Of a stretch of 64,000 nucleotides of DNA, positions 8,032-15,443 are shown one piece after another (positions within the stretch are counted from its first letter, which is position 1; the number at the start of each line of letters is the position of its first letter). The position numbers and the translations under genes were made by a program. The notes below the pieces were generated by a model. The model searched no databases and had not been told where the DNA came from. It was given only the letters and a program-made list of their open reading frames with translations. Source of the stretch: Rhizobium sp. BK196 (GTDB lineage: Bacteria > Pseudomonadota > Alphaproteobacteria > Rhizobiales > Rhizobiaceae); assembly GCF_014193255.1 (NCBI RefSeq), contig NZ_JACHZB010000011.1:62001-126000 (forward strand). The letters are read 5' to 3'.

Positions 8032-9078
8032 TCAGCCTTGAGGGCGTCTTGCCGACTGCAGTGTCGTGGAGAGCAGCGTCTGCATGGCGATGCTGTCTTC
8101 CAATATCTGACGCTGCCTGGTTTGCAGGACAGCTGCCTGCAGGCGTTTTGTTTCACGCGAAATGGCCTCCGCGCTCCAGCTCTTTAATGCTTGTTCTATA
8201 ATCGGCTTGCGACGGAAGTGAAGGTGCCTACCCTGCGTCTGCATAATTTGCGCAGCGGGCAGTTTCTTCTCGTCCATTTCCGCGCGCATCGTATCGAGAA
8301 GCTGAAACTGTCGAAGGCAAGCTTGCAGAACCAGGAAGACTGAGGTCTTGGAGCTGGTGATTTTCTGCATCGCATGCAGGAAGCTGTCACTGTTACCGCT
8401 CAATATCGCGTCAACGGCATCATCGACCGAAATCGCACTGGCATCGCCAATTATTTCGGTAACGTGATGACCCTCGATCGTTCCCATGCCTCGGCAATAG
8501 AGCGCCAGTTTGCGAATTTCATTTCTGGAAGCAATTCTGTCGCCGCCGATCAGCGCGACGAGAGCTTGCCTGGCAGCAGGGGTTATACCCAACCCTTCGG
8601 CGGAAAGTTCATTGTCGATCAGTGCGTTCAGCGCTCGGCCGTCGTCGGCATAGCAGGGGATGGCGACTGCTGCGCTACGAGCAGCCTCAACCGTCTTACG
8701 TAAGGCTGCCCCCTTTTTCAGGTCGCCTGCTTCGATGACGATACTGGCCGCTTCAAGGGACGCGCCGGCCAGAAATCCGACAGCGTCGACGAGATATTTC
8801 TCGTTTGTGGCACCCTTTACCCATATCAGCTTTTCACCGCCGAAAAGACCGATAGATTGGGCTTCGTCAACCAGTCGGCCAGGCTCTTTTTGTAAATCGC
8901 CGACATCGAGCTTGGTGACAGAGAACGGATCGCTCTGATCTATGCCACTCTTTGCAGCGATCATACCGGCGCGCTCGGAAACGAGTCCACGGTCCGGGCC
9001 GTAGATCAGGTAGATGCGGTACAGGCGAGCGGATTTCTGCAGAAACCCTTCAAACTCATGGGATTTGATTTCCGCCAC
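8032..9078 (-). CDS. holA: DNA polymerase III, delta subunit
   Basis: HolA is the clamp-loader subunit that opens the beta sliding clamp during chromosomal replication. The 348-residue product has the expected length. The N-terminal half has the AAA+-like fold of delta (RIYLIYGPDRGLVSERAGMI, then GLFGGEKLIWVKG), and the C-terminal helical collar contains LALYCRG. It is the last gene of the minus-strand leuS-lptE-holA group, which is conserved in rhizobia, and lies 12 bp after lptE. A parS-like sequence falls inside its C-terminal coding region. Confidence 0.92.
   Translation of the reverse strand: MAEIKSHEFEGFLQKSARLYRIYLIYGPDRGLVSERAGMIAAKSGIDQSDPFSVTKLDVGDLQKEPGRLVDEAQSIGLFGGEKLIWVKGATNEKYLVDAVGFLAGASLEAASIVIEAGDLKKGAALRKTVEAARSAAVAIPCYADDGRALNALIDNELSAEGLGITPAARQALVALIGGDRIASRNEIRKLALYCRGMGTIEGHHVTEIIGDASAISVDDAVDAILSGNSDSFLHAMQKITSSKTSVFLVLQACLRQFQLLDTMRAEMDEKKLPAAQIMQTQGRHLHFRRKPIIEQALKSWSAEAISRETKRLQAAVLQTRQRQILEDSIAMQTLLSTTLQSARRPQG
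8150..8163. promoter_or_regulatory. Degenerate parS-like site inside holA
   Basis: GTTTCACGCGAAAT matches the parS core at 12 of 14 positions, with changes at positions 9 and 14. On the holA strand it encodes Ser-Arg-Glu-Thr, the same residues as the parS in rsmG. It lies about 120 bp beyond parB. It could be a weak accessory site or chance within a common codon series. Confidence 0.35.
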
Positions 9079-9090
9079 CCTACCGCTCCC

Positions 9091-9621
9091 TTAGCGGCTG
9101 AGCGCGGCGGCGATATCTGCTCCCACGAATTCGGCCGCCTGATTGGCAGCGCGATTTTCGGCATCACGGATAGCCCGCTGCTTCGCAAATTCCTGTCTCG
9201 GGAAGTCGACCAGCGCCGTCGCTTCGCGTCTGCCCGCTTTGATCACTTGATTATCTTTGGTGGTACGCAAAGTGTAGCTGACCGAGACCGTCGCGCGACC
9301 TGCGCGAGATGTATCCGAGGACTGAACAAGCAATGTATCGGCAACATATGACGAAACTTGCATATCAACCATGTAATTCGGCTTTTCAACTTCACCGGCA
9401 CCGCGGGACGCCAGGAAGATCAGATGGTTGCGAACTTCCTGGCCGACACGCGTACCCGCTTCGGAAAAGCCGACGGAGCCGAGTTTCTCGGTAACGCCGG
9501 TGCTTTCGGAGTAAAGCGGACGAACCTGGCAGGCGGAAAGAAACGCCGTTGTGACAAGGATCGTGACGATGCCGGCGCGGTGCGCAAGCTTGCGGACGAA
9601 ATCAGACGACAATGTTAACAA
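9091..9621 (-). CDS. lptE: LPS-assembly lipoprotein LptE
   Basis: LptE is the outer-membrane lipoprotein that plugs the LptD barrel and helps deliver lipopolysaccharide to the cell surface. The 176-residue product has a lipoprotein signal peptide ending in the lipobox LSAC, with the lipidated Cys near residue 31, followed by VRPLYSE as in the family. The mature part is short and rich in beta strand. The start codon lies inside the end of leuS (20 bp overlap), and holA follows after 12 bp. The leuS-lptE-holA order is the common one and supports the assignment of this divergent family. Confidence 0.9.
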   Translation of the reverse strand: MLTLSSDFVRKLAHRAGIVTILVTTAFLSACQVRPLYSESTGVTEKLGSVGFSEAGTRVGQEVRNHLIFLASRGAGEVEKPNYMVDMQVSSYVADTLLVQSSDTSRAGRATVSVSYTLRTTKDNQVIKAGRREATALVDFPRQEFAKQRAIRDAENRAANQAAEFVGADIAAALSR

Positions 9622-12232
9622 TCCTCTGTGGAACCACGATGATTTTCTTCGGTGCTTGGCCGTTCAAGACATTTTTCACCGCGTCCAATTCCAGCACGGC
9701 TTCGGTGACGGCATTCTGATCTGCGTCGCGAGAAATTGTCAATTCGGCGCGCTTCTTGCCGTTGATTTGCACGGGAAGGGTCACGTCGTTCTCCACGACC
9801 AGCGATTCGTCATAATTTGGCCATGCCGTATGGGCGATGAGCTCCGCGTTGCCAAGGATCATCCAGCATTCTTCGGCCAGGTGCGGGGTCATCGGCGCAA
9901 CGAGTTGAATAAGGATTTCGGCCGCATTTCGGATGGCTGCCCGATAACTGGCATCGCCCTCCCCGGCCGCGACCTTCGTCAGCGGGCCTGCCAGCGCGTT
10001 GACGAGTTCGTAGATGCGAGCGACCGCCTTGTTGAACCAGAGCCTGTCATAGTCGTTCTGGACGGCCTTCAGCGTCTTGTGGGCAAGCTGCGAAATTGCC
10101 AACGCATCACCTTCCTTTGCCGGCTTGGGCTCGACAGCGGCCAGGGCTTCTGCCGCTTCCGAGACCAGACGCCAGAGGCGCTGTGTGAAGCGATGGGCAC
10201 CTTCGACCCCGGCTTCCGACCAGATGACGTCTCGCTCAGGCGGAGAATCGGACAAGACGAAGAAACGGGCAGTATCGGCGCCGTAGGAGGCGATGATATC
10301 ATCTGGGTCCACGACATTCTTCTTCGACTTCGACATCTTTTCGATCGAGCCAATGGTAATTTCTTCGCCGCCCTCCAGCAGATAGGCGCTGCGCTTTCCG
10401 TCGATCTCCTCGATGCGGATATCGGCGGGGGAAATCCACTCGCGATGCATGCCGGCGCCGCGGCTATAGGTTTCGTGGACCACCATACCCTGGGTGAAGA
10501 GACCCTTGAAAGGCTCCTTGACGTCTACATGGCCGGTCTCGCGCATCGCGCGGGTGAAAAAGCGCGAATAGAGCAGGTGCAGGATCGCGTGTTCGATACC
10601 GCCGATATACTGGTCCACCGGCAGCCAGCGGTTGGCCACAGCAGGGTCGGTCGGCTGCTTCTCCCAGGGTGCCGTGAAGCGGGTGAAATACCAGCTCGAA
10701 TCGACAAACGTGTCCATCGTATCAGTCTCGCGACGCGCATCCTTGCCGCATTGCGGGCAGGCGACGTGACGCCAGGTCGGGTGACGGTCCAGCGGATTGC
10801 CAGGCTGATCGAAAGTTACATCCTGCGGCAGCTTCACAGGCAGGTCCTTTTTCGGAACCGGCACGACACCGCAATCATCGCAATGGATGACCGGGATTGG
10901 ACAACCCCAGTAACGCTGGCGGGAAATGCCCCAGTCGCGCAGGCGGAAATTGACCTTGCGTTCGCCCTGCGGCGCATTGCCAAGCAGGGTGGACGACAGT
11001 TTGTCGGCAACAATCTGGAAGGCTTCGTCCGCTTTCTTGCCGTCGAGGAAGCGCGAGTTGATCATCACGCCCTCGCCGTCATAGGCGACATCGCCGATGG
11101 TGAAGCTTGCGGCATCGCCATCCTCAGGCATGACGACCGGCACGACCGGCAGGCCGTATTTGCGGGCGAAATCCAGGTCTCGCTGGTCGCCGGAGGGGCA
11201 GCCGAAAATGGCGCCCGTGCCGTAGTCCATCAGAACGAAGTTGGCGACGTAGACCGGCAGCTCCCAAGATGGATCGAGCGGATGCTTCACGCGGATGCCG
11301 GTATCCATCCCCTTCTTCTCAGCCGTCTCAAGTGCAGCAAGAGAAGTTCCAGCACGCCGGCATTCCTCACAGAAGGCCTCGATGTCAGGATTCCTTCCCG
11401 CTGCCTCCTTGGCGAGCGGATGATCGGCGGCGATCGCCAGGAAGGAGGCCCCGAAGAGCGTATCCGGGCGCGTCGTGTAGACCTCCACTTCGGTTTCGTC
11501 GGCAGGTGCGGTTTCCGGGACGATCTCCCAGCGGATCGTGAGGCCTTCAGAGCGACCGATCCAGTTTTTCTGCATCAGGCGCACTTTTTCCGGCCACTGA
11601 TCGAGCGTATCAAGCGCGTCCAGCAGGTCCTGGCTGAAGTCGGTGATTTTGAAGAACCACTGCGTCAGTTCGCGCTGCTCGACCAGCGCGCCGGAACGCC
11701 AGCCACGGCCGTCGATGACCTGTTCGTTGGCGAGAACGGTATTGTCGACCGGATCCCAGTTCACCTTAGACTGCTTGCGGTAGACGAGGCCCTTTTCCAG
11801 GAAGTCCAGGAAGAGATGCTGCTGCTGCTGATAGTACTCGACATCGCAGGTCGCGAATTCGCGTGACCAGTCCAGCGACAGGCCCATCGCCTTCAGCTGT
11901 GCCTTCATCGAGCCGATGTTCTGGTAGGTCCAGGATGCGGGGTGTACGCCGCGCTCCATAGCCGCATTTTCCGCCGGCATGCCGAAGGCATCCCAACCCA
12001 TCGGATGGAGCACATTATAGCCGCGGGCGCGCTTGTAGCGCGCCACCACGTCACCCATGGCATAATTGCGAACATGGCCCATATGGATTCTGCCCGAAGG
12101 ATAGGGAAACATCTCCAGGACGTAATATTTTTCGCGCGGATCGGAGTTGTCGGTCTCGAAGACCTTTTCCTCGTTCCATTTCTGCTGCCAGCGAGGCTCG
12201 ACATCGCGCGGATTGTAACGTTCGGTAGCCAT
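9602..12232 (-). CDS. leuS: Leucyl-tRNA synthetase
   Basis: LeuS charges tRNA-Leu with leucine. At 876 residues it has the usual bacterial size. The class I motifs are present: PYPSGRIHMGH with HMGH at residues 50-53, and KMSKSKKN near 632-639. Between them lie the CP1 editing domain (TTRPDTLFGASFLAIA, GYGTG-type region seen as MDYGTGAIFGCPSGD) and the WYFTRF block. The first gene of the minus-strand leuS-lptE-holA unit, it is transcribed divergently from the YggS-type gene with about 190 bp between them. Confidence 0.98.
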   Translation of the reverse strand: MATERYNPRDVEPRWQQKWNEEKVFETDNSDPREKYYVLEMFPYPSGRIHMGHVRNYAMGDVVARYKRARGYNVLHPMGWDAFGMPAENAAMERGVHPASWTYQNIGSMKAQLKAMGLSLDWSREFATCDVEYYQQQQHLFLDFLEKGLVYRKQSKVNWDPVDNTVLANEQVIDGRGWRSGALVEQRELTQWFFKITDFSQDLLDALDTLDQWPEKVRLMQKNWIGRSEGLTIRWEIVPETAPADETEVEVYTTRPDTLFGASFLAIAADHPLAKEAAGRNPDIEAFCEECRRAGTSLAALETAEKKGMDTGIRVKHPLDPSWELPVYVANFVLMDYGTGAIFGCPSGDQRDLDFARKYGLPVVPVVMPEDGDAASFTIGDVAYDGEGVMINSRFLDGKKADEAFQIVADKLSSTLLGNAPQGERKVNFRLRDWGISRQRYWGCPIPVIHCDDCGVVPVPKKDLPVKLPQDVTFDQPGNPLDRHPTWRHVACPQCGKDARRETDTMDTFVDSSWYFTRFTAPWEKQPTDPAVANRWLPVDQYIGGIEHAILHLLYSRFFTRAMRETGHVDVKEPFKGLFTQGMVVHETYSRGAGMHREWISPADIRIEEIDGKRSAYLLEGGEEITIGSIEKMSKSKKNVVDPDDIIASYGADTARFFVLSDSPPERDVIWSEAGVEGAHRFTQRLWRLVSEAAEALAAVEPKPAKEGDALAISQLAHKTLKAVQNDYDRLWFNKAVARIYELVNALAGPLTKVAAGEGDASYRAAIRNAAEILIQLVAPMTPHLAEECWMILGNAELIAHTAWPNYDESLVVENDVTLPVQINGKKRAELTISRDADQNAVTEAVLELDAVKNVLNGQAPKKIIVVPQRIVNIVV

Positions 12233-12424
12233 AATCAGATTTCCGGAAAATCAAGGGAGGTTGGCCGAGACCTTCACCATGAAACCAATCAAGCGTCAAG
12301 TTTTGCGGGCGCTTCACGCGTTCGATCTTGGCTTGGAGGCGATTTCGCAGAGACAAGTCTTGGCAAGGCCACGAGAGCCCAGTAGTGCATTGCCGATGGA
12401 TTAGCCGGATGTCGGGGCATAGCG

Positions 12425-13084
12425 ATGGAACTTCAAGAGCGTTTGAAAGAAGTATGGTCCAAGATCGATGCCGCGGGGCGGGATGCGGGCCGTCCGGCAC
12501 GTTCAGTGCAACTTGTGGCGGTCTCCAAGACTTTTGACGCCGATACCATTCGCCTGGCTATTGAAGCTGGCCAGCGCATTTTTGGAGAAAACCGCGTTCA
12601 GGAAAGCCAGGGAAAATGGCCGGAACTGAAGGCGGAAACGCCCGGCATCGAGTTGCACCTCATCGGCCCGCTGCAATCCAACAAGGCTGCGGAAGCGGTT
12701 GCGCTCTTCGATGTGATCGAGACCATTGACCGTGAGAAGATCGCGCGCGCCATTGCTGAGGAGATGAGGCGGCAGGGCAAGGTGTTGCGTCTCTATGTGC
12801 AGGTCAATACAGGCCTGGAACCACAAAAGGCCGGTATTGCGCCTGGCGATACAGCCGCTTTCGTGAACTTCTGTCGCAGTGAGCTCGGCCTCACCATTGA
12901 AGGGTTGATGTGTATTCCGCCGGCGGATGAAAATCCCGGCCCGCATTTCGCCCTGCTCGCCAAGCTCGCAGAAAAGTGCGGCGTACAAAGACTCTCCATG
13001 GGCATGTCGGGTGACTACGAGATCGCCATTGCGTTCGGGGCCACGAGCGTGCGTGTCGGCTCGGCGATTTTCGGGGCGCGTTAA
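12425..13084 (+). CDS. YggS/PLPBP family pyridoxal-phosphate homeostasis protein
   Basis: A 219-residue protein of the PLP-binding-protein (YggS, PROSC) family, which holds pyridoxal 5'-phosphate and keeps B6 and amino-acid pools in balance; no enzymatic reaction is established. The PLP lysine lies in LVAVSKTF (Lys35), followed by FGENRVQE and HLIGPLQSNK, and the phosphate-binding end is LSMGMSGDYEIAIAFGATSVRVGSAIFG. It covers the whole single-domain TIM barrel. It is divergent from leuS and is followed by 416 bp without a gene. Confidence 0.93.
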   Translation: MELQERLKEVWSKIDAAGRDAGRPARSVQLVAVSKTFDADTIRLAIEAGQRIFGENRVQESQGKWPELKAETPGIELHLIGPLQSNKAAEAVALFDVIETIDREKIARAIAEEMRRQGKVLRLYVQVNTGLEPQKAGIAPGDTAAFVNFCRSELGLTIEGLMCIPPADENPGPHFALLAKLAEKCGVQRLSMGMSGDYEIAIAFGATSVRVGSAIFGAR

Positions 13085-13500
13085 CAAATGGCGGAAAACG
13101 ACCTCTTCGAATCAGAGGCTTGCTCGTGATTCAACGAGCTATCCGCGGCCCCCTGTTTGGAAAGCGATAATATTCATTAATGCGAAAAAAGTTTCAGCAG
13201 GCGGTTTCTCTCGTGAAGCCTTGATTGGTCAAACTCGGCCATGCTTCTCTAAGTCATTCTAAATACCAGATAATTTTTGCGGGATTCGTGTGCTTCTTCC
13301 AGGCTCCTCGGAAGCCGCCGCAAGCCCTAACGAGAGCTTAAATTAAATTTTCCGAAAAGCTAATTGAGGAATTATTAACTATGTTGGGTGCAACCATTCG
13401 TTAACGGCAATGACCCAGCTCTCTTGGGTTTTGCATGAAGCGTCGCCGTTACCGGACTTGTCCGGATGACCCCTTTCACTTTGATTGCGGAAAACGGAAC
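13085..13500. other. 416-bp intergenic region before the isolated flagellin
   Basis: I see no convincing gene here. The stretch around 13330-13380 is distinctly AT-rich and is the likely promoter region. Closer to the flagellin start are two small hairpins: ACCCA (13413-13417) with TGGGT (13425-13429) followed by TTT, and CCGGA (13452-13456) with TCCGG (13461-13465). They may structure a flagellin 5' leader. No sigma-54 -24/-12 element is clear to me. Confidence 0.5.
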
Positions 13501-14436
13501 ATGACAAGCATCCTCACCAACAACGCTGCCATGGCAGCGCTGCAGACCCTGCGCGGCATAAACGATAGCCTCAAGGATACCCAGGGTCGGGTCTCTTCGG
13601 GCTACCGTATCGATAAGGCGGCGGACAATGCTGCCTACTGGTCGATCGCAACAACCATGCGTTCGGACAATAAGGCCCTCTCGGCCGTTTCCGATGCACT
13701 CGGCCTTGGTGCAGCAAAGGTGGACACCGCCTATACCGCCATGGACAACGCCATCGACGTTGTCACGGAAATCAAGGCGAAGATCGTCGCTGCCACGGAA
13801 AAGGGCGTGGACAAAACCAAGATCCAGGAAGAACTCGACCAGCTGCAGGAACAGCTGGTGAGCATCGCCCAGTCGGCTTCCTTCTCCGGTGAAAACTGGG
13901 TTGCCGGCGCTTCGGGCACGAAGAGCGTCGTCTCCTCTTTCGTCCGTGACGGTTCGAATGCCGTTTCTGTCAAGATGACGGATTATGTCCTGAACGACGG
14001 CACGCTTGGCAATGTGCTGTTCGGGATGAACAGCAATGGCACGATCCAAACGACGAGCGGCATCATCGGCACCGCCTTCAACGGGACTTATGGCAATACG
14101 GTTATCGTCATGCCGTCGATCTATGCGCTCGATATCACCACCTTCACACAAGGCCAGCTCGATGGAGCGCTTTCCGGCGTCGAACTTGTGCTCCAGGCCT
14201 TGACGAATGCAGGCTCGCAGCTCGGTTCGATTTCGACCCGAATACAGTTGCAGGAAACCTTCGTCAGCGCCCTGAGCGACTCGATCGACTCGGGTGTTGG
14301 CCGCCTCGTCGATGCCGACATGGAAGAGGAATCCTCCAAGCTCTCTGCCCTGCAGACGCAACAGCAGCTTGCGATCCAGTCTCTCTCGATTGCGAATTCC
14401 TCGGCACAGAACATTCTCTCGCTCTTCCGCAGCTAA
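13501..14436 (+). CDS. Flagellin, isolated single gene
   Basis: A 311-residue flagellin, the exported filament subunit. The N-terminal D0/D1 helices (MTSILTNNAAMAALQTLRGI, then SSGYRIDKAADNAAYWSIAT) and the C-terminal helix (LQTQQQLAIQSLSIANSSAQ, ending NILSLFRS) are typical of rhizobial flagellins, and the central domain is short. ATG 13501 is chosen because flagellins start with this block; an upstream in-frame ATG at 13435 would add 22 unrelated basic residues. It stands alone among housekeeping genes with no other flagellar gene nearby. R. leguminosarum is known to carry extra flagellin genes outside the main cluster. A terminator follows 25 bp after the stop. Confidence 0.95.
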   Translation: MTSILTNNAAMAALQTLRGINDSLKDTQGRVSSGYRIDKAADNAAYWSIATTMRSDNKALSAVSDALGLGAAKVDTAYTAMDNAIDVVTEIKAKIVAATEKGVDKTKIQEELDQLQEQLVSIAQSASFSGENWVAGASGTKSVVSSFVRDGSNAVSVKMTDYVLNDGTLGNVLFGMNSNGTIQTTSGIIGTAFNGTYGNTVIVMPSIYALDITTFTQGQLDGALSGVELVLQALTNAGSQLGSISTRIQLQETFVSALSDSIDSGVGRLVDADMEEESSKLSALQTQQQLAIQSLSIANSSAQNILSLFRS

Positions 14437-14461
14437 TAAGCGCGCAGGAGACGGCAACAAA

Positions 14462-14484
14462 AAACCCCGCCATTGGCGGGGTTT
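14462..14484. terminator. Bidirectional terminator between flagellin and trcR
   Basis: AAACCCCGCC (14462-14471) pairs perfectly with GGCGGGGTTT (14475-14484) around a 3-nt loop. Read leftward, the stem is followed by a run of T residues (end of trcR); read rightward, the stem itself ends in TTT. It lies between two convergent genes. Confidence 0.88.
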
Positions 14485-14507
14485 ATTCATTTCTGCATAT
14501 GACGATC

Positions 14508-15209
14508 TTAGAACTGATCGTCTTCATCCTCGTCCTTAGGCGCCGAACGCAGTGAGCTCAGCTTGCGGAAGACGGCATCGGCGTCGATTTCCTTTTCCTC
14601 CTCGCGCTCGTAGCTCGGCGTCAGACGCTCTGTTTCCTGAGCGGACTGCAGCGTTGCGCCGAGTTCGGCAGCGGTCGGCAGCGGACGGCCCTTGGATGCC
14701 TTTTCCACTTCCATGTCGAGATCGATCTGGCTGCAAAGGCCGAGCGTGACCGGGTCCATCGGTGCCAGGTTTGCCGAATTCCAGTGGGTGCGCTCGCGGA
14801 TCTGCTCGATCGTCGACTTGGTGGTGCCGACGAGACGCGAAATCTGGGCATCTTTCAGTTCCGGATGGTTGCGAACCAGCCAGAGAATGGCGTTCGGGCG
14901 GTCCTGACGCTTGGAAACCGGCGTGTAGCGCGGACCGCGGCGTTTGGATTCCGGTACGCGGACCTTCGGCTCGGAAAGCTTCAGCTTATAGTTGGGGTTA
15001 CCCTCGGCGCGGGCGATTTCATCGCGGGAAAGCTGGCCGGTGGCGATCGGGTCCAGGCCCTTGATACCCTGCGCGGCTTCGCCATCGGCAATCGCCTTGA
15101 CTTCGAGCGGATGCAGTTTGCAAAACTGAGCGATCTGGTCGAAAGACAGGGCTGTATTGTCGACGAGCCAGATGGCAGTCGCCTTTGGCATGAGCAGTTG
15201 TTGAGCCAT
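14508..15209 (-). CDS. trcR: Cell-cycle transcriptional regulator TrcR (DUF1013 family)
   Basis: A 233-residue protein of the DUF1013 family, restricted to alphaproteobacteria and described in Caulobacter as the cell-cycle regulator TrcR. It begins MAQQLLMPKATAIWLVDNTA, followed by SFDQIAQFCKLHPLEVKAIA, which reads as a helix-turn-helix. A second HTH-like segment is AQISRLVGTTKSTIEQIRER. The C-terminus is very acidic (KDEDEDDQF). It is convergent with the flagellin and divergent from acs, with about 230 bp between the starts. Its role in Rhizobium is inferred from Caulobacter work. Confidence 0.88.
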   Translation of the reverse strand: MAQQLLMPKATAIWLVDNTALSFDQIAQFCKLHPLEVKAIADGEAAQGIKGLDPIATGQLSRDEIARAEGNPNYKLKLSEPKVRVPESKRRGPRYTPVSKRQDRPNAILWLVRNHPELKDAQISRLVGTTKSTIEQIRERTHWNSANLAPMDPVTLGLCSQIDLDMEVEKASKGRPLPTAAELGATLQSAQETERLTPSYEREEEKEIDADAVFRKLSSLRSAPKDEDEDDQF

Positions 15210-15304
15210 GGATATAGTCCTTCTGTCGTCCGCGCCGGTGTCGCGGTCCGTGGATTGTCACCACAATGTCCGGGAAATATGGCGCTATATAACCGCACTG
15301 TCGC

Positions 15305-15318
15305 AGAATTGCAATTCT
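15305..15318. promoter_or_regulatory. Palindrome 1 in the trcR-acs intergenic region
   Basis: AGAATTGCAATTCT is a perfect 14-bp palindrome, 126 bp before the acs start and 96 bp before the trcR start. Together with the related palindrome at 15370-15383 it looks like one half of a paired operator. The cognate regulator is unknown. Confidence 0.5.
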
Positions 15319-15369
15319 TCAGAAATGAAATGACCTTTGTCTAATTGCCGTCATCAGACGACCTGATAT

Positions 15370-15383
15370 GAATTGCGCAATTC
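15370..15383. promoter_or_regulatory. Palindrome 2 in the trcR-acs intergenic region
   Basis: GAATTGCGCAATTC is a perfect 14-bp palindrome that shares the GAATTGC half-site with the palindrome at 15305-15318. The centres are 65 bp apart, about six helical turns. It lies 60 bp before the acs start, a plausible position for repression or activation of acs. Confidence 0.5.
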
Positions 15384-15443
15384 AAGTCCGGTCGCTGCGT
15401 CGAAACCATCGGCCGTTGCATAGCCTTGTGAGGAGGAGTTCCC

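Noticed and set aside
9551..11866. A 771-codon open frame on the plus strand
   Set aside because: It is antisense to leuS, whose motifs and length are complete; the antisense frame is an artefact of GC-rich codon use.
13375..14490. A 371-codon minus-strand open frame over the flagellin
   Set aside because: The flagellin on the plus strand is unmistakable; the opposing frame is its mirror.
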